Part shown: one piece after another, positions 34,579 through 43,645 of the stretch
Layout: each line of letters opens with the position of its first letter
Numbering within the stretch: the stretch's first letter is position 1
Source of the DNA: Spirochaetaceae bacterium
GTDB taxonomy: Bacteria > Spirochaetota > Spirochaetia > Treponematales > Treponemataceae
Length of the DNA stretch: 64,000 nucleotides
NCBI GenBank assembly: GCA_017936665.1
Contig: JAGBFB010000029.1
Span: 185,824-249,823 of the forward strand
Direction of reading: 5' to 3'
Position numbers and translations under genes: made by a program
The notes under the pieces: model-generated
Database searches by the model: none
What the model was told of the DNA's origin: nothing
Seen by the model: only the letters and a program-made list of their open reading frames with translations

Positions 34579-34938
34579 ATGGCAAATGCAACTGGATTTC
34601 CTTCTCCTGCTCAAGGTTATGAAGAAAAATCATTAAATTTTAACTCTCTTATTATCAAAAATCCTGCAAGTACTTTTACTTTACGATATGAAGGAAAAGG
34701 AATTGAAAGTCATGCTGTTAGAAAAGGCGACTTGCTTGTAATTGATTGCTCAGTTGTTCCAACAAAAAATTCTCTTGTTATCATTAGAACTTATGATGGT
34801 TTTGAATGTCATCCCATTACACAAATTAAAAATGATTTAAATGCAAAAAAATATTTTTTTTCAGATACAAAGGGAAATGAAAAAATGTGTTCTGAAATTT
34901 TTGGTGTAGTAAAAACGATTGTAAGGTTGTTAAAATGA
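34579..34938 (+). CDS. umuD: UmuD'-like protein lacking the Ser-Lys dyad
   Basis: 119 residues. The protein begins MANATGFPSPAQGYEEKSLN, which aligns with E. coli UmuD from Gly25-Phe26-Pro27, the residues immediately after the RecA-stimulated cleavage site. The usual GDSM serine motif reads EGKGIES (Ser60 replaced by Gly), and the lysine region FTVKKL reads FECHPI. The C-terminal GDLLVID strand is kept. It thus appears to be encoded directly as the activated, short UmuD' form and would not need cleavage. Its stop overlaps the umuC start (ATGA). UmuD'2 forms DNA polymerase V with UmuC. Confidence 0.85.
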   Translation: MANATGFPSPAQGYEEKSLNFNSLIIKNPASTFTLRYEGKGIESHAVRKGDLLVIDCSVVPTKNSLVIIRTYDGFECHPITQIKNDLNAKKYFFSDTKGNEKMCSEIFGVVKTIVRLLK

Positions 34939-36218
34939 TTTTACATATCGACGCAAATAGTTTTTATGCTTCGTGTGAAAGACTTTTCAGACCAGATTTA
35001 GATAATAAGCCTATTGCAGTTTTGTCAAATAATGATGGCATGACAATTGCTTTAAATCAAGAATGTAAAAAATTAGGATTTTCTCGTGGAGATGTTTTTG
35101 CAAAAGAAAAATATCGTTATCAAAGAAATAATGTTTTTGTTTTTAGTTCAAATTACACTTTGTATGCAGATATTAGTAAACGAATAAATATGATTTATGA
35201 ATACTATTGTCCAGAAGTTGAATTTTATTCAATCGACGAAAGTTTTTTAAATTTTCCAGATTGGAAAAATATGGACTTTGTAGATTTAGCTTTTGAAATA
35301 AAAAATTGTATTTGGCAATCAGTTCATATTCCTGTGTCGGTTGGAATTGCACCTACAAAAACATTAGCAAAGTTTTGTAATTCACTTGCAAAAAAACGAA
35401 ACGGAGTTTGTTCTTGGTTTTCTATAAATCAAGAAGAAGAATTAAAAAATTTTAAATCCTACGATATTTGGGGAATTGGAAGAGCAAAAGCAGCTTTATT
35501 AGAACGAAAAGGAATTTTTTCTGCTTATGATTTAAAAAATTATCCATTGCATTTGGTAAAAAAATATTTGACAATTACAGGATTTAATACTGTTAGAGAA
35601 TTAAATGAAATTCCATCTTTAAAATTTGAAACTTCTATTACAAGAAAAAATATTACTACATCAAGAAGTTTTTCTAAAAAAATAGAAACTCTTGTTGAAC
35701 TTGAAACTGCTTTAAGTGAATTTACACAGTTAGCTGTATCTCGAATGCGTGAAAATAATCTTGCCTGTAAATTTATTAGTGTTTGTATTTTAACTGGAAA
35801 ATCATATAACGAAAATGAAAAATCTTATTACAATGTTGCTCATGCTTCTCTTGAAAAACATACAAGTTTTTTGCCAGAAATTTTAGGAACTGCAATAAAA
35901 CTTTTACATTCAATTTTTTTACAAGGATATAAGTATAAAAAAGTTATGATAACTCTTCTTGATTTAACTGAAGATAAACATATTCAAGGAGAATTATTTG
36001 AAGAAACATCAATAGAAATTCTTAACAAAAAAAAATCTATTATGAAAGTATATGACTCAGTAAATGAAAAATACGGGAAAGGAACTTTGCACACTGGATT
36101 AAGAAATCAAATTGCTGATTTTAATTCTCAAGGGAATCATGCAGATTGGATAATGAATAGAAATTTTTTATCACCTGAATATACAACGAATTTCAATGAG
36201 CTTCCAATAGTTTTATGA
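34935..36218 (+). CDS. umuC: Y-family DNA polymerase, UmuC type
   Basis: 427 residues, the normal length. Catalytic carboxylates lie in HIDANSFYASCE and YSIDESFL; IPVSVGIAPTKTLAKFCNS is the conserved palm/thumb border, WGIGRAKAALLERKGI the HhH, and RSFSKKIETLVELETAL the little finger. It performs translesion synthesis together with the UmuD' dimer. Start overlaps umuD by 4 nt. SOS control is inferred from the dyad at 34551-34572. Confidence 0.93.
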   Translation: MILHIDANSFYASCERLFRPDLDNKPIAVLSNNDGMTIALNQECKKLGFSRGDVFAKEKYRYQRNNVFVFSSNYTLYADISKRINMIYEYYCPEVEFYSIDESFLNFPDWKNMDFVDLAFEIKNCIWQSVHIPVSVGIAPTKTLAKFCNSLAKKRNGVCSWFSINQEEELKNFKSYDIWGIGRAKAALLERKGIFSAYDLKNYPLHLVKKYLTITGFNTVRELNEIPSLKFETSITRKNITTSRSFSKKIETLVELETALSEFTQLAVSRMRENNLACKFISVCILTGKSYNENEKSYYNVAHASLEKHTSFLPEILGTAIKLLHSIFLQGYKYKKVMITLLDLTEDKHIQGELFEETSIEILNKKKSIMKVYDSVNEKYGKGTLHTGLRNQIADFNSQGNHADWIMNRNFLSPEYTTNFNELPIVL

Positions 36219-36920
36219 TTTTATATTATTATTTGTTACAAGTTTTTCCCAAGTAGAATCTTCAGGAATTTCAAATGTAAGTTTTTCTTTTGTAACAGGA
36301 TGAATAAATGATAAAGTTCTAGCATGCAAAGCAAGGCGTCCTAAAGGATTTGTTTTTGCATGATAATTTTTATCTCCTGCAATTGGATATTTTTTATTAG
36401 ATAAATGAATTCTAATTTGATTTTTTCTTCCTGTATCAAGATTCAATTTAAAAAGAGAATAATGTTTTCCTTCATTTAAAATTGTGTAGTGAGTTTTTGC
36501 AACAATGCCATCTGTTGTTTCATTATTTTTTGAAATATAACCAATATGCTTTTTGTTGTATGTAATTTTGTCATCAATAATTCCAGATTTTTCAGTAAGA
36601 TAATATTTTTGATTTAAAGGATTTTCAGCAACTGCAATGTAAGTTCTTTCTAAAATCATTTTGTGCCAAGTATTCATAATTTTTTGTTGCATTTCTTGTG
36701 AAAGAGCAAACATCATTACACCAGAAGTATCTTTGTCTAATCGATGCACAGGAAAAGGTCTGTGTGTTTTTGAATAAATGCCTCGCTTATACATCATGTT
36801 TTCAATTAATGATAAAGCACTTTTACCCTTAAAACCCTCATAATTAACTGAAAGAAGTCCAGAAGGTTTATTTATTACAATAAGATATTTATCTTGATAT
36901 AAAATCTGTAAGTTTTTGAT
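36213..36920 (-). CDS. RluA-family pseudouridine synthase, probable ATC start
   Basis: About 235 residues if read from 36920. Family motifs: LYQDKYLIVINKPSGLLSV at the N-terminus, catalytic VHRLDKDTSGVMMFA, TYIAVAEN and LDTGRKNQIRIHL. It isomerises uridines in rRNA or tRNA. The only in-frame ATG (36797) lies inside the conserved domain. Further upstream no ATG, GTG or TTG exists before the stop; the best candidate is ATC at 36920-36918, with AAGGA 7 nt before it. Either a rare non-AUG start is used or the start codon was lost. The 3' end overlaps umuC by 6 nt. Confidence 0.8.
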   Translation of the reverse strand: MKNLQILYQDKYLIVINKPSGLLSVNYEGFKGKSALSLIENMMYKRGIYSKTHRPFPVHRLDKDTSGVMMFALSQEMQQKIMNTWHKMILERTYIAVAENPLNQKYYLTEKSGIIDDKITYNKKHIGYISKNNETTDGIVAKTHYTILNEGKHYSLFKLNLDTGRKNQIRIHLSNKKYPIAGDKNYHAKTNPLGRLALHARTLSFIHPVTKEKLTFEIPEDSTWEKLVTNNNIKS

Positions 36921-36969
36921 AGTTGTATCCTTAAAATATTTTTTTTAAGTATATCTTTAAATTTACATC

Positions 36970-36998
36970 TTGAATAGTATTTATATTTGTTTTATTTT
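36970..36998 (+). promoter_or_regulatory. Promoter of the BtuF-like gene, near-leaderless geometry
   Basis: TTGAAT (36970-36975), 17-bp spacer, TATTTT (36993-36998), 8 bp to ATG 37007. There is no ribosome-binding site and no room for a cobalamin riboswitch. Confidence 0.5.
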
Positions 36999-37006
36999 AT
37001 AGATGT

Positions 37007-37843
37007 ATGAAAATTTTATCAAAAGAAAAATTTAATAAGAAAATAATTATTGCTTTAGTTCTGTTTTGTTTGTGTATATCTTCAGTATTTGCAGCAGAAA
37101 GAATTGTTTCTCTTTCACCTTCTGGAACAGAAATTATTTTTGCTTTAGGATTAGGTGATAAACTTGTAGGTCGTACCGATTTTTGTACATTCCCAGAAGA
37201 AGCAAAAAAAATAGATTCTGTAGGTGGCTTTGATGGAAAAAGTTTTAGCCTAGAAAATATATTAGCATTTAATCCTGATTTTGTTTATTTATCCAATGGA
37301 ATGCATAATCATCTTATAAATTCATTAGAAAATTTTGGAATTCAAGTTTATGTTTCCGATATCAACTCAATAGAAGATATTTTTAAAGAAATAATTTCTG
37401 TTTCAAAATTATTAAATGCTTCTGAAGTTGGATTAAATTATGTTTCTAAAATGAAAAAAGAATTAAATAATTTAAAAGAAGATTCTAGTGATGTAAATAT
37501 TTATTGTGAAATTTTTAATTCTCCATTTTTAACTTGTGGTAAAAAATCTTTTGTAAATGATATTATAGAATACGCTGGTGGAAAAAATATTTTTTATTTT
37601 TTAGATTCAACATATCCACAAGTGAGTGAAGAATCAATTATTGTAAATAATCCTCAGATTATTTTGGCCCCAGATTATTCTGAAAATGATTTAAATAAAA
37701 TTTATTCCAGAAATGGTTGGCAAAATATTGATGCAATAAAAAATAAAAAAGTATTTTCAGTTTCTGGAGATATTTTTACACGTCCTGGTCCAAGAGTTTT
37801 AGAAGCAGTAATTTTGTTAAAGGAAATTATTAATGAAGAATAA
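37007..37843 (+). CDS. ABC transporter substrate-binding protein (BtuF/FepB cluster)
   Basis: 278 residues with an N-terminal signal segment (IIIALVLFCLCISSVFAAE) and the helical-backbone metal-receptor fold: RIVSLSPSGTEIIFALGLGDKLVGRTDFC, NPDFVYLS, a linking helix, and NNPQIILAPDYSE. Ligands of this class are cobalamin, haem or ferric siderophores. No lipobox, so it is periplasmic and soluble or held by its signal anchor. The permease gene overlaps by 11 nt. Confidence 0.87.
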   Translation: MKILSKEKFNKKIIIALVLFCLCISSVFAAERIVSLSPSGTEIIFALGLGDKLVGRTDFCTFPEEAKKIDSVGGFDGKSFSLENILAFNPDFVYLSNGMHNHLINSLENFGIQVYVSDINSIEDIFKEIISVSKLLNASEVGLNYVSKMKKELNNLKEDSSDVNIYCEIFNSPFLTCGKKSFVNDIIEYAGGKNIFYFLDSTYPQVSEESIIVNNPQIILAPDYSENDLNKIYSRNGWQNIDAIKNKKVFSVSGDIFTRPGPRVLEAVILLKEIINEE

Positions 37844-38873
37844 ATTATTAGAAAAACAAAAGTTTGTAATTTTAATAATTAGTTTTATAATCTTGTTACT
37901 TGTTTCTTTTGTAGTTTCTGTGTGTGTTGGTTCTCAAAAAATTTCATTAAGTGAACTTATAAATATTTTTTCAATAAAAAAAAGTGATGGCATAAATAAT
38001 AAAATTCCTATTTTAAAAAATATAATTTTTCAAATTCGATTACCTCGTTCTTTGCTTGTTATGTTTACTGGTTTTGTATTAGCTGGTGCAGGATGTGTAT
38101 TTCAAGGTTTTTTTAGAAATCCTTTGTCAGAGCCTGGAATAATGGGAATAACTTCTGGAGCTACTTTAGGAGCGGTATTTTCTTTGTTAGTTCCAAATTT
38201 TTTTATTTTTAAATTTTTACAACCAATTTCATTTTTTGCATTTTTAGGTGCATTGATTTCTGGTGTAATAATTTTTTTATTATCAAAAAAATCTAATGGC
38301 TATACAAGTTCTTCCTCTGTCATTTTAACAGGAACTGCATTAGGAACTTTTTTTTCATCTATCACATCAATAATTTTATTGTCAAAACAAAATCAATTAC
38401 ATTCAATTTATGTTTGGTTATTAGGAAGTTTTTCTGGAAAAGGCTGGAATGAATTTTATTTTTTGATATTTCCTTTTATTATTTCTATTATATTTATTTT
38501 TTTTAGTGGAAGATTTTTAGACCTTTTATCTGTTGGAGAAGTTTCTGCACAGACTTTAGGATTAGATATAAAACATACTCGTTTGTTTATTTTACTAACT
38601 GGTTCTTTGTGTGCATCTTGTGCTGTTTGTGCAGGAGGTACGATTGGTTTTGTTGGATTAATATCTCCACATATAATTAGAATTATTTTTACTTCAAAAC
38701 ATAAATATTTAATTCCATTATCAATTTTACTTGGTGGAATTATATTATTAGTATCTGATACAGTGGCAAGAATTGTTTTGTCTCCAATTGAATTGCCTGT
38801 AGGTGTAATTACTTCTTTGCTTGGTTCTCCATTTTTTATTTCACTAATTTTTTCTAAACAAAAGGAATTTTAA
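37833..38873 (+). CDS. FecCD-family ABC permease (cobalamin/iron-siderophore type)
   Basis: 346 residues, about ten membrane segments. Family signatures: IRLPRSLLVMFTGFVLAGAG, FQGFFRNPLSEPGIMGITSGA, and the coupling region GTIGFVGLISPHIIR. Overlaps the binding-protein gene by 11 nt and shares its last base with the start of the ATPase gene, so the three form an importer unit. Confidence 0.92.
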   Translation: MKNKLLEKQKFVILIISFIILLLVSFVVSVCVGSQKISLSELINIFSIKKSDGINNKIPILKNIIFQIRLPRSLLVMFTGFVLAGAGCVFQGFFRNPLSEPGIMGITSGATLGAVFSLLVPNFFIFKFLQPISFFAFLGALISGVIIFLLSKKSNGYTSSSSVILTGTALGTFFSSITSIILLSKQNQLHSIYVWLLGSFSGKGWNEFYFLIFPFIISIIFIFFSGRFLDLLSVGEVSAQTLGLDIKHTRLFILLTGSLCASCAVCAGGTIGFVGLISPHIIRIIFTSKHKYLIPLSILLGGIILLVSDTVARIVLSPIELPVGVITSLLGSPFFISLIFSKQKEF

Positions 38874-39682
38874 TGAGTTGTATTTTAAAAGTAGAAAAAT
38901 TATTTTCAGGTTATAAAGAATTAATTATTAAAGATGTTTCTTTTGAAGTAAATGCTGGTGAAGTTATTTGTTTAATTGGTGCAAATGGTTCTGGAAAATC
39001 AACATTGTTGTCATCATTAGTAAATATGAATTTTAAAAATTTTGTTTGTTCAAAAAATTCTGTCTGGGTAAATGGTAAATCAATTAGCTTTATGAATAGA
39101 AATGAAATTGCAAAAAATATTTCTTACATGATACAAAATGAATCTTGTGTTTGGAATTTTTCTGTTTATGATTTTATTTGTTTAGGAAATTATTTTTCAA
39201 AAAATATTTTTGAAAATAAAATTGATGAAATTCTATCAACATTAAATATATTTGAATTAAAAAATAAAAATGTAAATCAGTTATCTGGTGGTGAGTTTCA
39301 AAAAGTAAGAATTGCAAGAACGATTTTTCAAAATACACCTGTGTTGCTTTTTGATGAACCAATTTCTAATTTAGATATTAATTATCAATACTCATTGCTT
39401 AAGTCTATTAGAAAAATTGTTAAAGAAAAAAAATCTTGTGCAATTATTTCAATTCACGATATAAATTTAGCTTCTATTTTTGCTGATAAAATTTTCTTGT
39501 TAAAAAAAATAAATGAATGTTCTGAAAATGAAAATCAATTGCTTGTTGGAAATAGTGAAGAAATTTTAACTTCTAAAACTTTATCAACATGCTTTAATAC
39601 AAAGTTAGAAACATTTTTACATCCAGAATATAAAAAGATTCAAGTTTATGTAAAAGGAAATTTAAATGATGAAACAAAATAA
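38873..39682 (+). CDS. ABC importer ATPase (BtuD/FecE type)
   Basis: 269 residues. Walker A LIGANGSGKSTLL, Q-loop YMIQNE, signature LSGGEFQKVRIARTI, Walker B VLLFDEPISNLD, H-loop SIHDINLA. Partner of the permease and binding protein. The ligand cannot be fixed from sequence; cobalamin or a ferric complex are the main options. Confidence 0.92.
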   Translation: MSCILKVEKLFSGYKELIIKDVSFEVNAGEVICLIGANGSGKSTLLSSLVNMNFKNFVCSKNSVWVNGKSISFMNRNEIAKNISYMIQNESCVWNFSVYDFICLGNYFSKNIFENKIDEILSTLNIFELKNKNVNQLSGGEFQKVRIARTIFQNTPVLLFDEPISNLDINYQYSLLKSIRKIVKEKKSCAIISIHDINLASIFADKIFLLKKINECSENENQLLVGNSEEILTSKTLSTCFNTKLETFLHPEYKKIQVYVKGNLNDETK

Positions 39683-41520
39683 AATTATAAATGATTTTAT
39701 GCCAGTAACAAAAGAAGAACTTAGTGAAAGAGGAATTGAAGAATTAGATTTTGTTTTTGTTTCAGGAGACGCTTATGTTGATCATCCTTCATTTGCTGTT
39801 GCACTTTTAGGTAGACTATTAGAAAAAAATGGATACACTGTTGGTGTAATTCCACAACCAAACTGGAAAGATGTTGAGTCATTTAAAGTTTTAGGTAAAC
39901 CAAGATTAGCATTTTTAGTTAGTGCTGGAAGTATGGATTCAATGGTTGCAAATTATACTGCAAATAATAAACCTCGTTCAGAAGATGCCTATTCTCATGG
40001 TGGAGAAAAAGGTCATCGCCCAGACAGAGCAATCATAACTTATGTTTCAAAAATTCGTGAAGCATATAAAGGTGTGAATGTAATTATTGGTGGAATTGAA
40101 GCAAGTTTACGCAGAATGGCTCACTATGATTATTGGTCTAACACAGTAAAGCATTCTATTTTGCTTGACTCAAAAGCAGATTTGCTTTTATACGGAATGG
40201 GCGAGTATTCAATTCTAGAAGTTGCAAAAAAATTGAAAGATGGAATTCCGGCAAACGAAATTAGAGGTGTTAGAGGAACTTGTTGGCGAACTGGTAAAGA
40301 AAGTGAACTTCCTAAAAATTGTTTTGACGCAAATAATAATGAAGGTCAAGTTATTTATCTTCCTAACTTTGAATCAGTTAGTAAAAATACTAGTGAGTCA
40401 AAAATTAATTTTGCTAAATCATATTTATTGCAAGAAGAAAATACTGATGCCATATCTGCAAAAGTTTTAATTGAACAAAGTGAATCACGTTTTGTTGTAC
40501 AAGAACCTCCATCATTTCCATTATCTACAAAAGATTTTGATGAAGTTATGGAATTACCTTTTACAAGAAAATGGCATCCAATGTATGATAAAAAAGCAAG
40601 TAACGGAAAAGTAGGAGTACCTGCTTTAAGTGAAGTAATTTTTTCACTTGTTAGTAATCGAGGTTGTTTTGGAGCATGTTCTTTTTGTGCAATAACTTTT
40701 CATCAAGGAAGAAGGATTCAATCTAGAAGTCACGAATCATTAATTAATGAAGCAAAAATTTTAACACAAATGGAAAATTTCAAAGGATACATTCATGATG
40801 TAGGTGGTCCCACTGCAAATTTTAGACAGGATGCTTGTGAAAAACAAAAAAAATATGGAGCCTGTAAAAATAAAGATTGTTTGGGAACTGCCCCTTGCAA
40901 AAAATTAAATGTTGATCATACGGATTATGTAAGTTTATTAAAAAAATTGCGTAGTGTTCATGGAATAAAAAAAAATATTTATTAGAAGTGGAATTAGATT
41001 TGATTATTTAATGATGGATAAAGATAAAACTTTTTTTAAGGATTTATGTAAATATCATATTTCAGGACAATTAAAAGTTGCTCCAGAACACACTAGTGAT
41101 AAAGTATTAAATCTTATGCGAAAAAGTTCTCATAAAGTTTATGAAGAATTTTATGATGAGTATAAAAAAATAAATTGTGAAATAAATAAAAAGCAATTTT
41201 TAGTTCCTTATTATATTGCAGGTCATCCTGGTGCAACTTTAGAAGATGCTCTTGATGTTGCATTGTATTTAAAACAAACAAAATTTGTACCAGACCAAGT
41301 TCAAGATTTTTATCCAACTCCTGGTAGTTTATCAACTTGTATGTATTATACAGAATTAGATCCGAGAATAATGGAAAAAATATATGTTGCAAAAGGTGCA
41401 CATGAAAGAAAATTACAAAGAGCTTTATTGCAATTTAATAAACCAGAAAATAAAAAATTAGTTGTAGAAGCATTGGAAAAGATTGGTAAGAAAAATTATA
41501 TAAAGAAATTATTTAATTGA
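39666..41520 (+). pseudogene. ygiQ: YgiQ-family radical SAM gene, frameshifted in an A9 run
   Basis: Two adjoining frames (39666-40985 and on to 41520) together give one YgiQ/UPF0313 protein of about 617 residues. The first frame has FVSGDAYVDHPSF, the radical-SAM cysteines NRGCFGACSFCAITFHQGR and VGGPTANF; the second has LKVAPEHTSDKVLNLMRK and FYPTPGSLSTCMYY. The break is a run of nine A (40967-40975): with eight A the text continues GIKKIFIRSGIRFDYLMMD as expected. It may be a slippery site corrected by slippage, a phase-variable tract, a real lesion or a sequence error. The function of YgiQ is not established. Confidence 0.85.
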
Positions 41521-42169
41521 TTTTATTTCTATTTAAAATTGCTTTTCTTGTGTTTTCAGCAGATTCAAGTAAACAAGAAAATAAAGTAGAAAAACTTTGA
41601 AATAAATTAAAAACAATATTTTTTGTGTAATTTTTTTTGTTACATATTCTTGCTTTTGAAGCCAAATTAATTTTATTCCATAAACGAAATATTAATGGAA
41701 TGAATAAAATAGTTAAACTGATTGTTTGTGAAATTTTAAACTTTTTAAATAAAGGAATTTTATCTAGTTCTTTTTCTATTTGATATGTGGATGTTGTATC
41801 AAAAATAATTAATGCTAAAAAGGAAATAATAAATAATCTAGTTACATATAATAAAGCTTCTAATGATTTGCTAAAATTTATTCTGATTGGATTAAAATCT
41901 AAACCAATAATTAAAATTATAATAATACCCAAAATTGGAATGTATGATAATTTTTTTAAACTAGAAAATTTTGTTTTGGAAATAATAAATAAAATACAAT
42001 TTATTATAAAATAAAAACAACACTGAATCCAAGAATTTATATTTAATGAATCTACTTTTGAAGAAAAAAGTCTTATTGAAATAAAACATAAAAAAATAAT
42101 TTTTAATAGTGCAGGAATTTTGTGAATGAGTGTTTTATCATAACGGTATGAAAATAAATTTATATCCAT
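41513..42169 (-). CDS. bioN: ECF transporter T component (BioN/EcfT)
   Basis: 218 residues with five or so membrane segments and the cytoplasmic coupling motifs LASKARICNKK and SAENTRKAI (ARxxAR-like) typical of EcfT/BioN. It links the S component to the ATPase. The 3' end overlaps the ygiQ end by 8 nt in convergent orientation. Third gene of bioY-bioM-bioN. Confidence 0.85.
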   Translation of the reverse strand: MDINLFSYRYDKTLIHKIPALLKIIFLCFISIRLFSSKVDSLNINSWIQCCFYFIINCILFIISKTKFSSLKKLSYIPILGIIIILIIGLDFNPIRINFSKSLEALLYVTRLFIISFLALIIFDTTSTYQIEKELDKIPLFKKFKISQTISLTILFIPLIFRLWNKINLASKARICNKKNYTKNIVFNLFQSFSTLFSCLLESAENTRKAILNRNKIN

Positions 42170-42176
42170 ATTTTTT

Positions 42177-42932
42177 TTACCAAATTAAATCATCTAATGT
42201 TTTATATTCTGTTAAAGGATAATGTAATTCTAGTTCTTTCCATTTAGATTTTTCTAATTTAATAATTTCATTTGTAGAATCATCTAAAATTAATCTTCCG
42301 TTTTTAATCACAATAACACGATTAGTAAGTGCTAAAACTTTTTCAACTTCGTGTGTTAAAATTAAAATTGTTTTTCCCTCTTCTTTTAATTTCTTTAATA
42401 AAGAAGTAACTAATTTGACACCTTTCCAATCTAGATTTGCAAATGGTTCATCAAAAATTAATATTTCGCAATCTAGTGCAAGCATTGATGCTATTGCCAA
42501 TCGTCTTTTTTCTCCACCTGACATTAGTCTTGCTGGAAAGTGTTTTTTATTTTCAAGTTCGCAAAATTTTAATACGTTATTTGTAATTTCTTTTATTTTT
42601 TCTTTTTTATAATTTAAATTTTTTAAACCAAAAAGAATATCTTCTTCAGGTGTTTCTCCTAGAATTTGTGAATCAGCATCTTGAAAAATAAAACCTATGT
42701 GTGGATTTATATTAAAATCTTTTGCGTTATTAATAATTTTTCCTGTAGAAGGTTTTTCAAGATTTGCAATTATATTCATTAATGCAGTTTTACCAGAACC
42801 ATTTGAACCTGCAATAAGAATAAAATCATTTTTAAAAATTTCAAAATCAATATTTTGTAAGGCTTGTGTTCCATTTTGAAAAGTTTTAGATATATTTTCA
42901 ATTTTTAAAATTGGTTTATCTTTTATGTTCAT
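42177..42932 (-). CDS. bioM: ECF transporter ATPase (BioM/EcfA)
   Basis: 251 residues. Walker A AGSNGSGKTALMN, Q-loop GFIFQDADSQ (typical of ECF ATPases), signature MSGGEKRRLAIASML, Walker B ILIFDEPFANLD, H-loop LTHE. It energises vitamin uptake with BioN and BioY. It begins 22 bp after bioY and is followed by bioN 7 bp later. Confidence 0.9.
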   Translation of the reverse strand: MNIKDKPILKIENISKTFQNGTQALQNIDFEIFKNDFILIAGSNGSGKTALMNIIANLEKPSTGKIINNAKDFNINPHIGFIFQDADSQILGETPEEDILFGLKNLNYKKEKIKEITNNVLKFCELENKKHFPARLMSGGEKRRLAIASMLALDCEILIFDEPFANLDWKGVKLVTSLLKKLKEEGKTILILTHEVEKVLALTNRVIVIKNGRLILDDSTNEIIKLEKSKWKELELHYPLTEYKTLDDLIW

Positions 42933-42954
42933 AATAATTTTCTTACTCCAGAAT

Positions 42955-43521
42955 TTAATATAAATAATTTTTTATTATGTTATAAAATCGTTTTGATAAA
43001 AGCACAATTAATATTCCTTTTATTATTGTTCCAGGAATGAATGGTATTAAAACTGAATAAACTGATTTTATAAAATCTGCACCTGTGTTGTGCATAAACC
43101 CAAAAATCCCTAAAAAGAAAATAATGAAAAATCCAATTGCTGTAACAAATGAAAAAATCAAATATTGATAAAAGTTATTTTTTGTTTTTTTGTTAATAAA
43201 AATCTTAATCAGTAAACCACAAAAAAAAGCAGCTAAAAGATATCCTATTAAAATTCCTCCTGTGGGACCATTTAGGATAATTTGTATTCCCCCTTTGCCT
43301 GTAAAAACGGGGAAGCCAATAGCTCCAATTATTAAGAAAATTAATACAGACAATCCACCATAAATTGGACCAAGCAAAATTCCATTTAACAATGCTATCA
43401 TATCTTGAAAAGCAATAGGAATTCCAAGTGGTAAAGGGATAATTATAAAACTTGCAGCACAAAGTAATGCAGAAAATGCAATTGTTAAAATATATGCTGT
43501 CATCGGTTTTTCGGTTTTCAC
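42955..43521 (-). CDS. bioY: Biotin transporter S component BioY
   Basis: About 188 residues, six membrane segments, with the BioY signature LLNGILLGPIYGGLSVLIFLI and FTGKGGIQIILNGPTGGILIGYL. Binds biotin with high affinity. The GTG at 43521 has no convincing ribosome-binding site; ATG 43503 is an alternative start. With an OadB homologue in the window the organism may use biotin enzymes and import the cofactor. Confidence 0.9.
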   Translation of the reverse strand: MKTEKPMTAYILTIAFSALLCAASFIIIPLPLGIPIAFQDMIALLNGILLGPIYGGLSVLIFLIIGAIGFPVFTGKGGIQIILNGPTGGILIGYLLAAFFCGLLIKIFINKKTKNNFYQYLIFSFVTAIGFFIIFFLGIFGFMHNTGADFIKSVYSVLIPFIPGTIIKGILIVLLSKRFYNIIKNYLY

Positions 43522-43645
43522 TTGAAATATGGTAACAAAATAAACTAATCTTTGTCAATCAACACAAATATTGTAGATTATTGTTCTTTTTTTTAGTATA
43601 TTATATATGATTACTTTGAAAATTCATTAGGAGTATAAAGAAATT

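Noticed and set aside
34519..34614. N-terminal extension of the M29 aminopeptidase
   Set aside because: It would read through the umuDC promoter on the other strand, lacks family similarity, and ATG 34518 gives the normal N-terminus.
36921..37006. Cobalamin riboswitch before the BtuF-like gene
   Set aside because: The gap is only about 85 bp and holds promoter elements; none of the B12-box sequences is seen.
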